A DNA stretch of 25,524 nucleotides from an uncultured Sphingomonas sp. (GCA_902806295.1 CADCWB010000253.1:1-25524), one strand, 5' to 3'. Positions 14,101-21,884 are shown, counted from the stretch's first letter. Notes: a model not told the origin generated them from the letters alone. Numbers and translations: made by a program.

Positions 14101-15835
14101 TAGCCTCGACATCGCAGCCGTCAGCAAGCTCGACCCGGAAATCGTGAATGTAGCCAAGCGCTCCGCCGCGGACCTCCGTTGGGATCTCCTCCAGCACGCG
14201 AAAGCCGAAGTTCTCCAGCACCGGCACGGCGGATGAGAGCGGGATCAGGCTGTCGAGCGCATAGATCTTGAGCCGCAACTCGGCCGCGTCCCCGGCTCCG
14301 GCGCGGTAAAAGCGCACACCCCGCGCCGCGTTGCTGGCCAGACCGGTCAGCCGCAAAATATCGTCGGCGGCGTCCGCCGGCTCGCTCGAAGCCTTGTAGG
14401 CTTCTGGAAAGGCTTCATCGACGAAGGTCAGGCCAAGCCGGGTTCCGCGGCCCGAGCCCACCCGCTCGATCAAAGCTTCCTCGACGCTCGGCTGCCATCC
14501 ACGCACCATGGCGTGCAGGCGAGCATTGAGGGCGGACACGTCTGGCAGGTCGCTGGCCGGATCGATGTAGAGGGTATAGCGGATCAGGGCGAGATCGCCT
14601 TCGCCGAGCTCGACCGACCAGCTGGTGATTGGCTTGCCGACCGCTTCCTCCAGCATCGCGCCGATCTGGAGCCGCCGCCGGGTACTGAGGTCGTCGCGCG
14701 GCAGCCAGACAAAGGCGAACAGATGACCCTTGAGGATGGACCGGACCAGAACCAGCGCCGGGCGCGGGCGATCGGCCAGCGACATGGCGGTCATCGCCAG
14801 CTCCTGCACGCTGTCGTCGGTCAGGTTGATCAGCAGGTCGCGGGGCAGCGACGATACCGAATGGCGCAGCGCCTTGCCCGAGTGGCCCCGCGGATCGAAG
14901 CCGAGGCGACGGTCCAATTCTTCTAGTCGGCGGCGCAGGATCGGCACGTCTTCGGTTGGGTGGATCAGCGCCTGGCTGGTCCACAGCCCGGCATAAACGC
15001 CGATACCGTTGATCCCGCCTTCATCGCGGATCGGAACCACCACCAGGTCCATCGGCACGCGCCGGTGCACAGCCGACTTGCGCTCGGCCTTGGCCAGCAA
15101 AGGCTCCTGCCCGCCGGCCTCGAAGTAACGCATCGCTCCAAGGGCGCCGCCCTGATCGGTCGGAGCTCCGGGAATACGGAAAATTCCAAGCGTCTCGGTC
15201 GGCACTGCGCCCGGCCGCTCCACCTCGAAGCCGAGCAGCGTCATCGCCCCTTCCGCGAACCAGCGCATCAGCTCGGCACCCTCCGGATCCTGCACCCGGT
15301 CGGCGTCGGCATGCATCCGGCTCTGGAGTGCGCGCCAGTCAGCCACGGCCAAACGGACTTCGTCGAGCACCTGCCGCAGTTCGGCCACCAGTTCCTGCCG
15401 GGTACGCGCGTCGGCGCGGTCGACCTCGATGTACATGATCGACTCTCGCCGGCCGGCTTCATCGCACAGCGGCTCGACCGCCTGCAGCTCGCCGCCCTTG
15501 CTGCGCGTGACGCACACCACGGGGTGCAGCAGACGGTGAATGGTCAGGTGCCGCGCGGCAATGGCGTTGGCGACGCTGTCAACGAGGAACGGCATGTCGT
15601 CGTTGACGATCGCCAGGCGCATTCGGCGAAAGCCCGCCTCGGCTCCCCCGCGCGATTCAAGCCGGACGACCGGAGTGCCAGGTTGCCGCTCGCGCGCTGT
15701 GTCGAGAAGGAAAGCCGCGGCCGCGGCCTGTTCGTCCGCCGAAAAACCGGCCGTTTCACCGGGCAAGGCGCCAAGCGTCAGGACATCGCGCAGCGCGTCT
15801 TCAAGGGACTGCGCCACGCGCTTGGTTGCCGACAT
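11186..15835 (-). CDS. gdhB: Large NAD-specific glutamate dehydrogenase (GDH2/GdhB type)
   Basis: 1549 residues, in the range of the ~180-kDa bacterial NAD-GDH class (L_180; Bac_GDH). It oxidises L-glutamate to 2-oxoglutarate and ammonia with NAD+, usually serving glutamate catabolism. The N-terminal part has the ACT-like opening (MRLAIVNDDMPFLVDSVANA near residues 72-91). The catalytic core is encoded around 13440-13570, with GGLRWSDRRDDFRTEILGLM then KAQLVKNAVIVPTGAKGGF; the Lys residues there include the catalytic one. FGGIGTYVKG, KVIGEGANLAITQAARIEFA (nucleotide-binding region) and IDNSAGVDCSDNEVNIKI follow. The long C-terminal region (to LLTR) is characteristic of this class and thought to be regulatory. 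The ATG at 15835 has GGAG about 11 nt upstream and a candidate promoter. The gene symbol follows common usage; the name varies. Confidence 0.96.
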   Translation of the reverse strand: MSATKRVAQSLEDALRDVLTLGALPGETAGFSADEQAAAAAFLLDTARERQPGTPVVRLESRGGAEAGFRRMRLAIVNDDMPFLVDSVANAIAARHLTIHRLLHPVVCVTRSKGGELQAVEPLCDEAGRRESIMYIEVDRADARTRQELVAELRQVLDEVRLAVADWRALQSRMHADADRVQDPEGAELMRWFAEGAMTLLGFEVERPGAVPTETLGIFRIPGAPTDQGGALGAMRYFEAGGQEPLLAKAERKSAVHRRVPMDLVVVPIRDEGGINGIGVYAGLWTSQALIHPTEDVPILRRRLEELDRRLGFDPRGHSGKALRHSVSSLPRDLLINLTDDSVQELAMTAMSLADRPRPALVLVRSILKGHLFAFVWLPRDDLSTRRRLQIGAMLEEAVGKPITSWSVELGEGDLALIRYTLYIDPASDLPDVSALNARLHAMVRGWQPSVEEALIERVGSGRGTRLGLTFVDEAFPEAYKASSEPADAADDILRLTGLASNAARGVRFYRAGAGDAAELRLKIYALDSLIPLSSAVPVLENFGFRVLEEIPTEVRGGALGYIHDFRVELADGCDVEAILGRAQVIEQAIAAVLEGQAENDEFNQLVLFAGLDPQPVVWLRAWFRYLRQTGVAYGLVTVVDALRRSPAATQALIGQFTAAHRPELAKREQAITEQRTTLDDALADVKAIDDDRILRLFRSVVEATLRTNAFAPAAQEALAFKLDPTKVPGLPAPIPYREIWVYSPRIEGIHLRGGPIARGGLRWSDRRDDFRTEILGLMKAQLVKNAVIVPTGAKGGFYPKQLPSPTNRDAWLAEGTESYRIFIRSLLSVTDNIVDDKVVHPEGVVIHDGDDPYFVVAADKGTATFSDVANAIALERGFWLGDAFASGGSNGYDHKAMGITAKGGWVSVQRHFREMGVDVQSQPITVAGCGDMSGDVFGNGMLLSKCLKLVAAFDHRHIFIDPTPDPADSFNERQRLFELPRSSWDDYDRTLLSPGALIVPRSQKQVELTREARELLGLQVEVTDPTSLINAILKARVDLLWFGGIGTYVKGSAQSHGQVGDPANDTLRADAKELRAKVIGEGANLAITQAARIEFAAGGGRINTDFIDNSAGVDCSDNEVNIKIPLNREMRERRLSLEDRNVLLAGMTDEVGHLVLEDNRLQTLALSIAESGGAAGVPAQVRTLELLEASGRLDRRVEGLETSDVLLRRVSDSRGLTRPELSVLLSLAKISLKEATVGLRLADDPLMHDQLLAAFPGPMRSQHADAILAHRLRHEILATKVANRFVNRLGPSIALDMTEEEGSSLDQVVVAFLAAERLLQLDVLWARIDSVNVGEAARMELFAVAAQSVRSHVADILRASSGETNVGKLVELLEPGLNKINAAARTIIREEVRQEAATRAERLQGLGATPEITRGLVKLYELDGVFGVVALAARKGADELKLTQAYVKLGEELGLDWAMGQIGSFAPADQWERLLVAGLAREFEQLRLDWMSRTRSDDLEGAVERWCERHSARLEQFRAMVARARASGTPSVPMLAQVANQARILLTR

Positions 15836-15874
15836 TGCTCGCTTAACTCCGCCGCTGTCTGGAAGGTCGGCGGC

Positions 15875-15904
15875 GCTATAGACCCCTGCTCATCGGAGGG
15901 ACAA
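15875..15904 (-). promoter_or_regulatory. Candidate sigma-70 promoter for the glutamate dehydrogenase gene
   Basis: On the minus strand TTGTCC (15904-15899) is followed after 18 nt by TATAGC (15880-15875), in the 84-nt gap between the PAS gene stop and the gdh start. This would put transcription start near 15868, leaving a leader of roughly 33 nt that contains the GGAG. Pattern match only. Confidence 0.5.
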
Positions 15905-15919
15905 CCCTTGGGCGGCTAC

Positions 15920-17215
15920 TCAAACTGTCGCGCGCCGCAGAGCCTTGTCGAGCATCGTGGGGTCGCTGACGGCGGCCACGGGCGCAACCAGGCCGGTCGC
16001 ATCGCGGCGAACCAGCACCAGAGCGAACTCACCGTTGCCTGCTAGGCTGTCGAGCGAGCGAACCTCCGCTGCGCGCAACCGGGTGAAGGCCTTGTCGCGC
16101 CAGCCGCCGGTCGTGCCATTGGGCTTGCGCAACCTGCGCTCGGCCTCGACCAGTGCCTTGAGACCGCCGGGCTGGCCTTCCATGAAGGACAGGAACTCGC
16201 CGGACGCGACCTGCTGCCGCGCAGCAAAGGACAGGGCGGCCGCATATTCGGTTAACCGCGCCTTGTCGTAATCGGCACCGAACACGAGCTTGGCGATGGC
16301 GGTCATCGGCGCGCGTGCCTGGGGGACGATGGCGGCGTCGTCGAGTAGTTGTTGATAATCAGCCGGAGCCGAGATCGCCGCGCAGGCGAAATCGTAGGCC
16401 AGCGCAAGCGCACGATAGAGCGCCTGGCGGCTACGTCCGTCGGCCGCCTTCGCATCTTCGGCCGTTGCACGAGCGGCGGTCAGCCATTCGTTGAGGGTTG
16501 CTTCCTCTGCTGCCTGCAACACTTCCGGGTCGGCCAGCGGCCCATCCTGCCAGGCGATGTGCTCGGCTTCGGCTCGTGGCTCCTCAAATAGCTGCTCCAT
16601 CGTCAGCGGCAATTCTTCTAGCTCTTCTTCGAGCTCGAGCGGTGGAAGATTGGGGATGAGCACGGCAGTGGGGTCGGACGTCGGCGCCGTCTCCTCAACC
16701 TCCTTTTCCGACCAGGTGAACACGCCATAAATGAAATCGATCGTGTCGCCGTCGGACGAGAACGGCATCAGAATGCCGCGATAGCAGTGTCCGGTACCGC
16801 GCTGATTGACGAAATCGGCCTCGATCCCGACCGGAGCGCGGCTATCGAGGATCTGGGGATAATAGTTGGTCAGCCTGGCCAGCAGCGAGCCGGCCGGCAC
16901 CTCCGCCATGCTCTCCACCTCCGGGTCGAGGTCGCATTCGCGCCGGATGGCGGCGCCCACATAAGCAGTGGTCGGATTGGCGGCGCCAGCGGTGAAATCC
17001 AGCAGCACACTGTTCTTCGCGAACTCGGCGACGCTGGCCGGTTCGAGGTCTTCAATGGAGGGAAAATCGCGGCCGTTGAGCAGTGAGGCCCAATAGTTGA
17101 AGGCGCAGACCTGCAGCCGGCGCTCATCGGCGCTGACCGGCTCCTCAACCACCTCGGTCGGATGGCTGCCGTAGGCAGGCTCGAAGTCACTCGCCAGTTC
17201 GCGAAAACTATCCAT
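15920..17215 (-). CDS. PAS-domain-like protein with acidic linker
   Basis: 431 residues if started at the ATG encoding MDSFRELASDFEPAYG; an ATG 36 nt upstream (17251) is equally possible, neither having a good SD. Residues about 28-168 resemble the alphaproteobacterial PAS_5-type domain: NYWASLLNGRDFPSIEDLEP, then a strand-rich part with YVGAAIRREC and GHCYRGILMPFSSDGDTIDFIYGVF, the last being a typical PAS beta-hairpin. Then comes a very acidic segment (about 192-219, LELEEELEELPLTMEQLFEE), then an Ala-rich helical C-terminal half containing LNEWLTAARATAEDAKA and a final strand pair (EFALVLVRRDATGLVAPVAAV). No kinase, GGDEF, EAL or DNA-binding motif is recognisable, so it is a sensor-like or scaffold protein of unknown output. 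It is divergent from the KTSC gene. Confidence 0.75.
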   Translation of the reverse strand: MDSFRELASDFEPAYGSHPTEVVEEPVSADERRLQVCAFNYWASLLNGRDFPSIEDLEPASVAEFAKNSVLLDFTAGAANPTTAYVGAAIRRECDLDPEVESMAEVPAGSLLARLTNYYPQILDSRAPVGIEADFVNQRGTGHCYRGILMPFSSDGDTIDFIYGVFTWSEKEVEETAPTSDPTAVLIPNLPPLELEEELEELPLTMEQLFEEPRAEAEHIAWQDGPLADPEVLQAAEEATLNEWLTAARATAEDAKAADGRSRQALYRALALAYDFACAAISAPADYQQLLDDAAIVPQARAPMTAIAKLVFGADYDKARLTEYAAALSFAARQQVASGEFLSFMEGQPGGLKALVEAERRLRKPNGTTGGWRDKAFTRLRAAEVRSLDSLAGNGEFALVLVRRDATGLVAPVAAVSDPTMLDKALRRATV

Positions 17216-17264
17216 GCTGGGTCCAATCCGCTCCAGGTTGCACCTCGACATGGCATGAAGAGCG

Positions 17265-17279
17265 TTAATAAAGCGTTGA
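17265..17279. promoter_or_regulatory. Possible CtrA-type site (TTAA-N7-TTGA)
   Basis: An AT-rich island in the divergent gap between the PAS and KTSC genes reads TTAA, seven bases, TTGA, one mismatch from the CtrA cell-cycle regulator consensus TTAA-N7-TTAA. It lies about 50 nt upstream of the preferred PAS start. A match this short with a mismatch is weak evidence. Confidence 0.2.
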
Positions 17280-17366
17280 ACATGTTTGTGAGCACGGCTG
17301 GACTCGGATGAGAGTCGGTTCGTCGCAGCCCACGAATCCGGTTCGGCGCGTGGGCGTTCAGAGCGC

Positions 17367-17609
17367 GTGAGTCCCTCGAGCCTGATCAGCGGCGCGCGCT
17401 ACTGGCCTGACGAGCGAGCGCTGGAGCTGTGCTTCACGGGCGGGCGGCGCTATCTCTATCTGGGCGTACCCGCGAGCGTCGCGGAGGACTTCACCCGTTC
17501 GATGTCCATGGGACGCTACTTCAACGAAGCGATCAAGGGGCGCTTCACCTGCCATGAACTGGCGAGCGAGGCCGTTCCGCGCCGCCGCCGCCGAGCCGCC
17601 AACGACTGA
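17367..17609 (+). CDS. KTSC domain protein
   Basis: 80 residues from a GTG. Almost the whole protein is a KTSC domain (named after the C-terminal domain of some lysyl-tRNA synthetases): SSLISGARYWPDERALELCF, then GGRRYLYLGVPASVAEDF and SMSMGRYFNEAIKGRF, matching the expected S-S-x-I, Y-x-Y-x-x-V-P and S-x-G-x-Y/F-F-N-x-x-I-K pattern at residues ~4-60. A basic tail RRRRRAA follows. Standalone KTSC proteins are common in alphaproteobacteria; a role in RNA binding has been suggested but is not established. No strong SD is seen before the GTG. It sits alone between a divergent PAS gene and the EcfG-type promoter of the next gene. Confidence 0.85.
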   Translation: MSPSSLISGARYWPDERALELCFTGGRRYLYLGVPASVAEDFTRSMSMGRYFNEAIKGRFTCHELASEAVPRRRRRAAND

Positions 17610-17627
17610 TCTGCTTTTGGCACAGGC

Positions 17628-17652
17628 GGAACCTGCCTCACCAGCATTCGTT
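17628..17652 (+). promoter_or_regulatory. EcfG-type (general stress sigma factor) promoter
   Basis: GGAAC (17628-17632), a 16-nt spacer, then CGTT (17649-17652): an exact match to the alphaproteobacterial sigma-EcfG consensus GGAAC-N16-17-CGTT. It lies 32 nt before the ATG of the small membrane protein, leaving a leader of about 25 nt that contains AGGGAG. Reading by eye, I found no other correctly spaced match on either strand of the window. Confidence 0.7.
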
Positions 17653-17684
17653 TCGCCCCCATAACAGGGAGTGGAATTATTCAC

Positions 17685-17912
17685 ATGGCAGACGATCTGA
17701 ACAACGACGGCATTCGCGACCGGGACACGACGGTCGAGCGGACCACCATTGTCGACACAGGCGGCGACCGCGGCAGCGGCGGGGTAATCTCGGTCGTCCT
17801 GCTGATCCTGGTGCTACTGGTGCTGGCCTTCCTGTTCCGCGATCAGCTCGGGTTCGGCGGCGACCGGACGGAGATCAGCGTTCCGGACAAGATCGACATC
17901 AACGTCAATTGA
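17685..17912 (+). CDS. Small single-helix membrane protein, probably stress-induced
   Basis: 75 residues: a polar, acidic N-terminus (MADDLNNDGIRDRDTTVERT), one strongly hydrophobic helix (about 33-51, GVISVVLLILVLLVLAFLF), then a short tail with ISVPDKIDINVN. The SD AGGGAG lies 12 nt before the ATG. It is monocistronic, bounded by an EcfG-type promoter and a hairpin terminator, which strongly suggests a dedicated general-stress transcript. The predicted topology is N-in or N-out undetermined; the positive residues near the helix (R52) favour a cytoplasmic C-side. I do not recognise a named family; small EcfG-regulated membrane proteins of unknown function are common in sphingomonads. Confidence 0.85.
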   Translation: MADDLNNDGIRDRDTTVERTTIVDTGGDRGSGGVISVVLLILVLLVLAFLFRDQLGFGGDRTEISVPDKIDINVN

Positions 17913-17924
17913 TGCTGGACTGAC

Positions 17925-17975
17925 GAGAAAGCCCGCATCCACGCCGGTCGAACCAGCGTGCGTACGGGTTTTCTC
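17925..17975 (+). terminator. Hairpin terminator after the small membrane protein gene
   Basis: An 11-bp outer stem pairs 17925-17935 (GAGAAAGCCCG) with 17965-17975 (CGGGTTTTCTC), with a single G-U pair; CACGC (17940-17944) pairs with GCGTG (17956-17960) inside. The 3' arm carries its own TTTT and is followed by TTGTT. It begins 13 nt after the stop codon. Because the AAA/TTTT arms are near-complementary it could also act weakly on the other strand, where there is no gene to terminate. Confidence 0.75.
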
Positions 17976-18004
17976 TTGTTGCCGGGGGGCGTAGAGCGGC
18001 GGTC

Positions 18005-19297
18005 ATGCTGAGCAACTCATCCCCCGCTTACCTGACCGGCTTCGGCGGGCACTTCGCTACCGAGGCAGTATCGGGCGCCCTGCCGCAAGGTCGCAACAGT
18101 CCGCAACGGCCGGCGTTTGGTCTCTACGCCGAGCAACTGTCCGGCACTGCCTTCACCATGGCCCGGCACGAGAACCGCCGCAGCTGGCTGTACCGGATGC
18201 GGCCCAGCGCCGATCATCGCCCGTTCGTCCGCTACGACCGTGCGCCGCGCTTCAAGGCCGAAGCTGGGGCGGAGCCGCTTGCCCCCAACCGCTTGCGCTG
18301 GGACCCCATCGCCGAGCCTGCCCCCGGGACCGACTTCGTCGATGGCCTGACCACCGCCGTGTTCAACCGCTCGCCGGCCGAGCTGGAAGGTGTCGCCGTC
18401 CACCTTTATGCCGCCAACGCCGACATGACCGACCGGGTGTTCGTCTCGGCCGACGGCGAACTGCTGATCCTCCCGCAGCAAGGGCGGCTCGACATATTGA
18501 CCGAACTCGGCCGGCTGGAAATTGCCCCCGGACAGGTCGCGCTGGTGCCGCGCGGCGTGCGCTTCCGGGTGATGCTGCCGGACGGAGCGGCGCGCGGCTA
18601 CGTTGCGGAAAACTATGGCGCTCCCTTCCGCCTACCCGATCTTGGGCCAATCGGTGCCAATGGCCTGGCGAATCCACGCGACTTCGAAACGCCGGTCGCC
18701 TGGTTCGAGGATCGGGACGAGCCGACCGAGGTGGTGCAGAAGTACGGCGGTGAGCTGTGGACCACCACGCTCGACCATTCGCCGCTGGACGTCGTCGCCT
18801 GGCACGGCAACCTCGCGCCCTACCGCTACGACCTGGCCCACTTCAACGCGATCGGCAGCGTCAGCTTCGACCATCCCGACCCGTCGATCTTCACCGTGCT
18901 GACCTCGCCATCAACGGTGCACGGCCGGGCCAACGTCGACTTCGTCATCTTTCCACCACGCTGGATGGTGGGCGAGGATACCTTCCGCCCGCCCTGGTTC
19001 CACCGCAACGTCATGAGTGAGTGCATGGGCCTGCTGACCGGTGCCTATGACGCCAAGGCCGAGGGCTTCGCACCGGGCGGACTGTCGCTCCACAATCTGC
19101 TGAGCGGGCACGGACCCGATGTCGACACCTGGCGCAAGGCGTCGGAGGCGGAACTGAAGCCGCACAAGATCGAGGGCACCATGGCCTTCATGATCGAAAG
19201 CTGCTGGCCGTTACAGGTTACCGCCGAAGCGCTCGGCCGGGCGCAGAGCGACTACGACCTCGCCTGGGCCGATTTCCCCAAGGCGCAATTGCCGTGA
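18005..19297 (+). CDS. hmgA: Homogentisate 1,2-dioxygenase
   Basis: 430 residues, the usual length. It opens the aromatic ring of homogentisate to maleylacetoacetate in tyrosine/phenylalanine breakdown. The N-terminal YLTGFGGHFATEAVSGALPQGRNSPQ and GLYAEQLSGTAFT are family hallmarks. The non-haem Fe2+ ligands are visible as H333 and E339 in PPWFHRNVMSECMG and H369 in LSGHGPD, with the conserved catalytic-type His290 (SFDHPDPS), at nearly the same positions as in the human enzyme (335, 341, 371, 292). The ATG follows the upstream terminator by only 29 nt, so its promoter must overlap the terminator region; I cannot identify it. The stop overlaps fahA as GTGA. HPPD and maleylacetoacetate isomerase genes are not in the window. 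Confidence 0.97.
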   Translation: MLSNSSPAYLTGFGGHFATEAVSGALPQGRNSPQRPAFGLYAEQLSGTAFTMARHENRRSWLYRMRPSADHRPFVRYDRAPRFKAEAGAEPLAPNRLRWDPIAEPAPGTDFVDGLTTAVFNRSPAELEGVAVHLYAANADMTDRVFVSADGELLILPQQGRLDILTELGRLEIAPGQVALVPRGVRFRVMLPDGAARGYVAENYGAPFRLPDLGPIGANGLANPRDFETPVAWFEDRDEPTEVVQKYGGELWTTTLDHSPLDVVAWHGNLAPYRYDLAHFNAIGSVSFDHPDPSIFTVLTSPSTVHGRANVDFVIFPPRWMVGEDTFRPPWFHRNVMSECMGLLTGAYDAKAEGFAPGGLSLHNLLSGHGPDVDTWRKASEAELKPHKIEGTMAFMIESCWPLQVTAEALGRAQSDYDLAWADFPKAQLP

Positions 19298-20580
19298 GCC
19301 GGCTCGATCACACCCACGACCCGGCCCTTATCAGTTGGGTTGAGAGCGCCAACCGCCACTGCGACTTCCCCATCCAGAATCTGCCGCTCGGCGCCTTCTC
19401 GGCTGAGGGACAGGCGCGCCGAATAGGTGTGGCGATCGGCGATTTCATCCTCGACCTGACCGCCATTGGCGATCTGCTGGATGAGGATTGGCGCGAGGAT
19501 TTGTCACTGCCCGTGCTCAACGCCTGGCTGGCGCGTGGGCCGGCCGACCACACGGCGCTCCGCCATCGCCTGTCCGAGTTGCTAAGTGACCAGCGCTACC
19601 GCGACGATGTCGAAGCCGCGCTGATCGGCCAGTCGGAGGCGACCACCTACCTGCCGTGCATCGTCGGCGACTACACCGACTTCTATGTCGGCATTTACCA
19701 CGCCACCAACGTCGGCCGGCAGTTTCGCCCCGACCAGCCGCTGCTGCCCAACTATAAATATGTGCCGATCGGCTATCACGGTCGAGCATCGAGCGTGCGG
19801 GTGTCGGGCGAGCCGGTGATCCGCCCAGCGGGCCAGCGCAAGCCGCCGGACGCCGAGGTGCCGGAATATGGTCCGTCGCGCCGACTCGACTACGAGCTGG
19901 AACTCGGCCTGTGGATCGGGCGCGGCAACCGGCTGGGTGAGCCGATTCCGATCGGCGAAGCCACTGACCATATCGCCGGCTATTGCCTGCTCAACGACTG
20001 GTCCGCGCGCGATCTGCAGGCGTGGGAGTATCAGCCGCTGGGACCGTTCCTGGCGAAGAACTTTCTGACGAGCGTCTCGCCCTGGGTGGTCACCGCCGAC
20101 GCGCTGATACCGTTCCGCGTCTCCGCCATGAAGCGGCCGAAAGGCGACCCCGAGCCCTTGCCCTACTTGCGTGACGACGATCCGGCACCCGGCCTAGGCC
20201 TGACCATCGAGGCGCTGATCTCGACCGAGCAGATGCGTGCCGGGGGCCTTCCGCCGCACCGGCTAAGTCACGGCGATGCGGCTGCCGCCATGTACTGGAG
20301 CGCCGCTCAGATTGTCGCGCACCACAGCAGCAACGGCTGCAATCTCCAGCCCGGCGATCTGATCGGCACCGGCACGCTGTCGGTCGACAACGATGATGGT
20401 CTGGGCTCGCTGCTGGAAATCAGTCGTGGCGGCAAACAACCGATCACGCTGCTGAGCGGTGAGACCCGTAGTTTCCTGGAGGACGGCGACGAGCTGATCC
20501 TGACTGCTCGGGCCAAGGCCGAGGGCGCCGTGCCGATCGGTTTTGGCGACTGCCGGGGCGTCGTTGTGGGAGTGAGTTGA
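19294..20580 (+). CDS. fahA: Fumarylacetoacetase
   Basis: 428 residues from a GTG in the GTGA overlap with hmgA. It splits fumarylacetoacetate into fumarate and acetoacetate, the last step of homogentisate breakdown. Active-site and metal residues align with the characterised enzyme: D129 and H136 in DYTDFYVGIYHATN, E201 and E203 in LDYELELGLWIG, D235 in LLNDWSARDLQAWEY; PIGYHGRASS and the late NLQPGDLIGTGTLS are also present. The N-terminal SH3-like domain (residues 1-115) is intact. Acetoacetate made here could meet acetoacetyl-CoA metabolism (phaB is 9 kb away), but no direct link is shown. The stop overlaps the start of the next gene (TGATG). Confidence 0.96.
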   Translation: MSRLDHTHDPALISWVESANRHCDFPIQNLPLGAFSAEGQARRIGVAIGDFILDLTAIGDLLDEDWREDLSLPVLNAWLARGPADHTALRHRLSELLSDQRYRDDVEAALIGQSEATTYLPCIVGDYTDFYVGIYHATNVGRQFRPDQPLLPNYKYVPIGYHGRASSVRVSGEPVIRPAGQRKPPDAEVPEYGPSRRLDYELELGLWIGRGNRLGEPIPIGEATDHIAGYCLLNDWSARDLQAWEYQPLGPFLAKNFLTSVSPWVVTADALIPFRVSAMKRPKGDPEPLPYLRDDDPAPGLGLTIEALISTEQMRAGGLPPHRLSHGDAAAAMYWSAAQIVAHHSSNGCNLQPGDLIGTGTLSVDNDDGLGSLLEISRGGKQPITLLSGETRSFLEDGDELILTARAKAEGAVPIGFGDCRGVVVGVS

Positions 20581-21884
20581 TGCGTCTGCTCGCGTGGGCC
20601 CTGTTGGCTCTTTCCGCTGCTTCGCCTGCTACCGCCGCCCTCAACCCGGCCGAGCAGCGCATGGCCGCCACCGTCACCGCCGAACAACCCCGCACGATCG
20701 CTTTGCTTGAGCGGCTGGTGAACCAGAACTCGGGCTCGCAGAACATCCCCGGCGTGGAGGCCGTCGCACAGATGGTTCGCGCCGAACTGCAGCCGCTCGG
20801 CTTTACCGTCCGCTGGATCCCGCTCAAGGAAACCGGCCGCGCCGGGCATCTGGTCGCGACCAAGACTGGCAAGCGTGGCACCAAGAAGTTGCTGCTGATT
20901 GGCCACCTCGACACGGTGTTCGAGCCGGACTCGCCGTTCCAGCGCTGGACCCTGGAAGGCAATCGCGGGCACGGTCCGGGTGCAGCCGACAACAAGGGTG
21001 GCGTGGCGGTGATCGTCGCCGCGCTGCGCGCAATGCAGGCCGCCGGAACCCTTCGACAAGCCAACATCGAGGTGCTCCTGACCGGCGATGAGGAAGACCC
21101 GGGCACCCCGCTCGACCTTGCGCGGCGCGACCTGATCGCCGCCGGCAAGCGCGCCGATGCGGCGCTCGACTTCGAAGGACTGGCGCAGGAGAATGGTCGC
21201 GACATGGGCTCGGTCGCCCGCCGCAGCGTCGCCGATTGGACGCTTTCCGTCACCGCCCGTGGCGCGCACTCCAGCGGCGTCTTCTCAGCCGGCACAGGCT
21301 ACGGCGCCAACTATGAATTGATCCGCATCCTCGATGCGTTTCGCCGAGAGCTGCCGGAGGACAAGCTGACCTTCAACGTCGGCCTGATCGCCGGTGGCAC
21401 CTCGGCCAAGCTCGACGCCGGCAAGATTCGCGCGGAGGTGGCCGGCAAGACCAACATCATCGCGGCGCAAGCCGTCGCCCGCGGTGATTTGCGCGCGCTC
21501 AGCCTCGAGCAGGTCGCGCGGGTAAAAGCCAAGATGCAGGCGATCGTTGCTCAGAAGCTGCCTGGCGTGCTGGCGGCAGAGCTCAGCTTCGAGGACGGCT
21601 ATCCGCCCATGGCGCCGACCGCCGGCAACCTCACCCTACTCGCCCGGCTGAACGCCGTGAACGCGGATCTAGGGATGCCGGCCATGGCCGCGCTGGATCC
21701 CGTCAAGCGGGGTGCCGGTGACATCAGCTTCGTCGCTGCCGACGTCGACGGGTTGGTCGGATTGGGGCCAGCCAGCAGCGGCGATCATACGGCTGACGAG
21801 CGGGTCGACATCCCGTCGATCTCCCGTCAGGCAACTCGGGCGGCGATCCTGATGACCCGCCTCAGCCAGGAGCGGGCGCGATGA
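20580..21884 (+). CDS. Exported M20-family metallopeptidase (carboxypeptidase G2-like)
   Basis: 434 residues from the ATG that overlaps the fahA stop (TGATG); a TTG one codon earlier would be in frame but is less likely. Signal peptide MRLLAWALLALSAASPATAA with probable cleavage near 20. The di-zinc site is complete: H109 and D111 (GHLDTVF), D137 (GAADNKGG, bridging), catalytic/ligand E171-E172 (TGDEEDPG), a D197/E199 ligand (LDFEG) and H403 (SSGDHTADER). The lid dimerisation domain begins near 205. Such enzymes remove C-terminal Glu/Asp or cleave N-acyl amino acids and dipeptides in the periplasm. It is the third gene in the hmgA–fahA chain, not a usual homogentisate-pathway partner, and its substrate is unknown. 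Confidence 0.92.
   Translation: MRLLAWALLALSAASPATAALNPAEQRMAATVTAEQPRTIALLERLVNQNSGSQNIPGVEAVAQMVRAELQPLGFTVRWIPLKETGRAGHLVATKTGKRGTKKLLLIGHLDTVFEPDSPFQRWTLEGNRGHGPGAADNKGGVAVIVAALRAMQAAGTLRQANIEVLLTGDEEDPGTPLDLARRDLIAAGKRADAALDFEGLAQENGRDMGSVARRSVADWTLSVTARGAHSSGVFSAGTGYGANYELIRILDAFRRELPEDKLTFNVGLIAGGTSAKLDAGKIRAEVAGKTNIIAAQAVARGDLRALSLEQVARVKAKMQAIVAQKLPGVLAAELSFEDGYPPMAPTAGNLTLLARLNAVNADLGMPAMAALDPVKRGAGDISFVAADVDGLVGLGPASSGDHTADERVDIPSISRQATRAAILMTRLSQERAR

Noticed and set aside
14960..16045. Long plus-strand reading frame (361 codons) opposite the start of the glutamate dehydrogenase gene
   Set aside because: It lies antisense to a well-conserved gene, is rich in His/Arg/Gln as expected for antisense of GC-rich coding DNA, and resembles no family.
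16870..17295. Second minus-strand frame overlapping the start of the PAS gene (141 codons)
   Set aside because: It overlaps the conserved PAS region out of frame and its sequence is Arg/Pro/Ala-rich shadow; the PAS frame has domain similarity.
17617..17634. Possible sigma-54 promoter (TTGGCAC) before the small membrane protein gene
   Set aside because: The GG element is not followed by GC at the required 10-nt spacing, and the EcfG match nearby is exact.
20577..20579. TTG as the start of the M20 peptidase gene
   Set aside because: The ATG in the next codon starts a clean signal peptide and shares one base with the fahA stop, the usual coupling.
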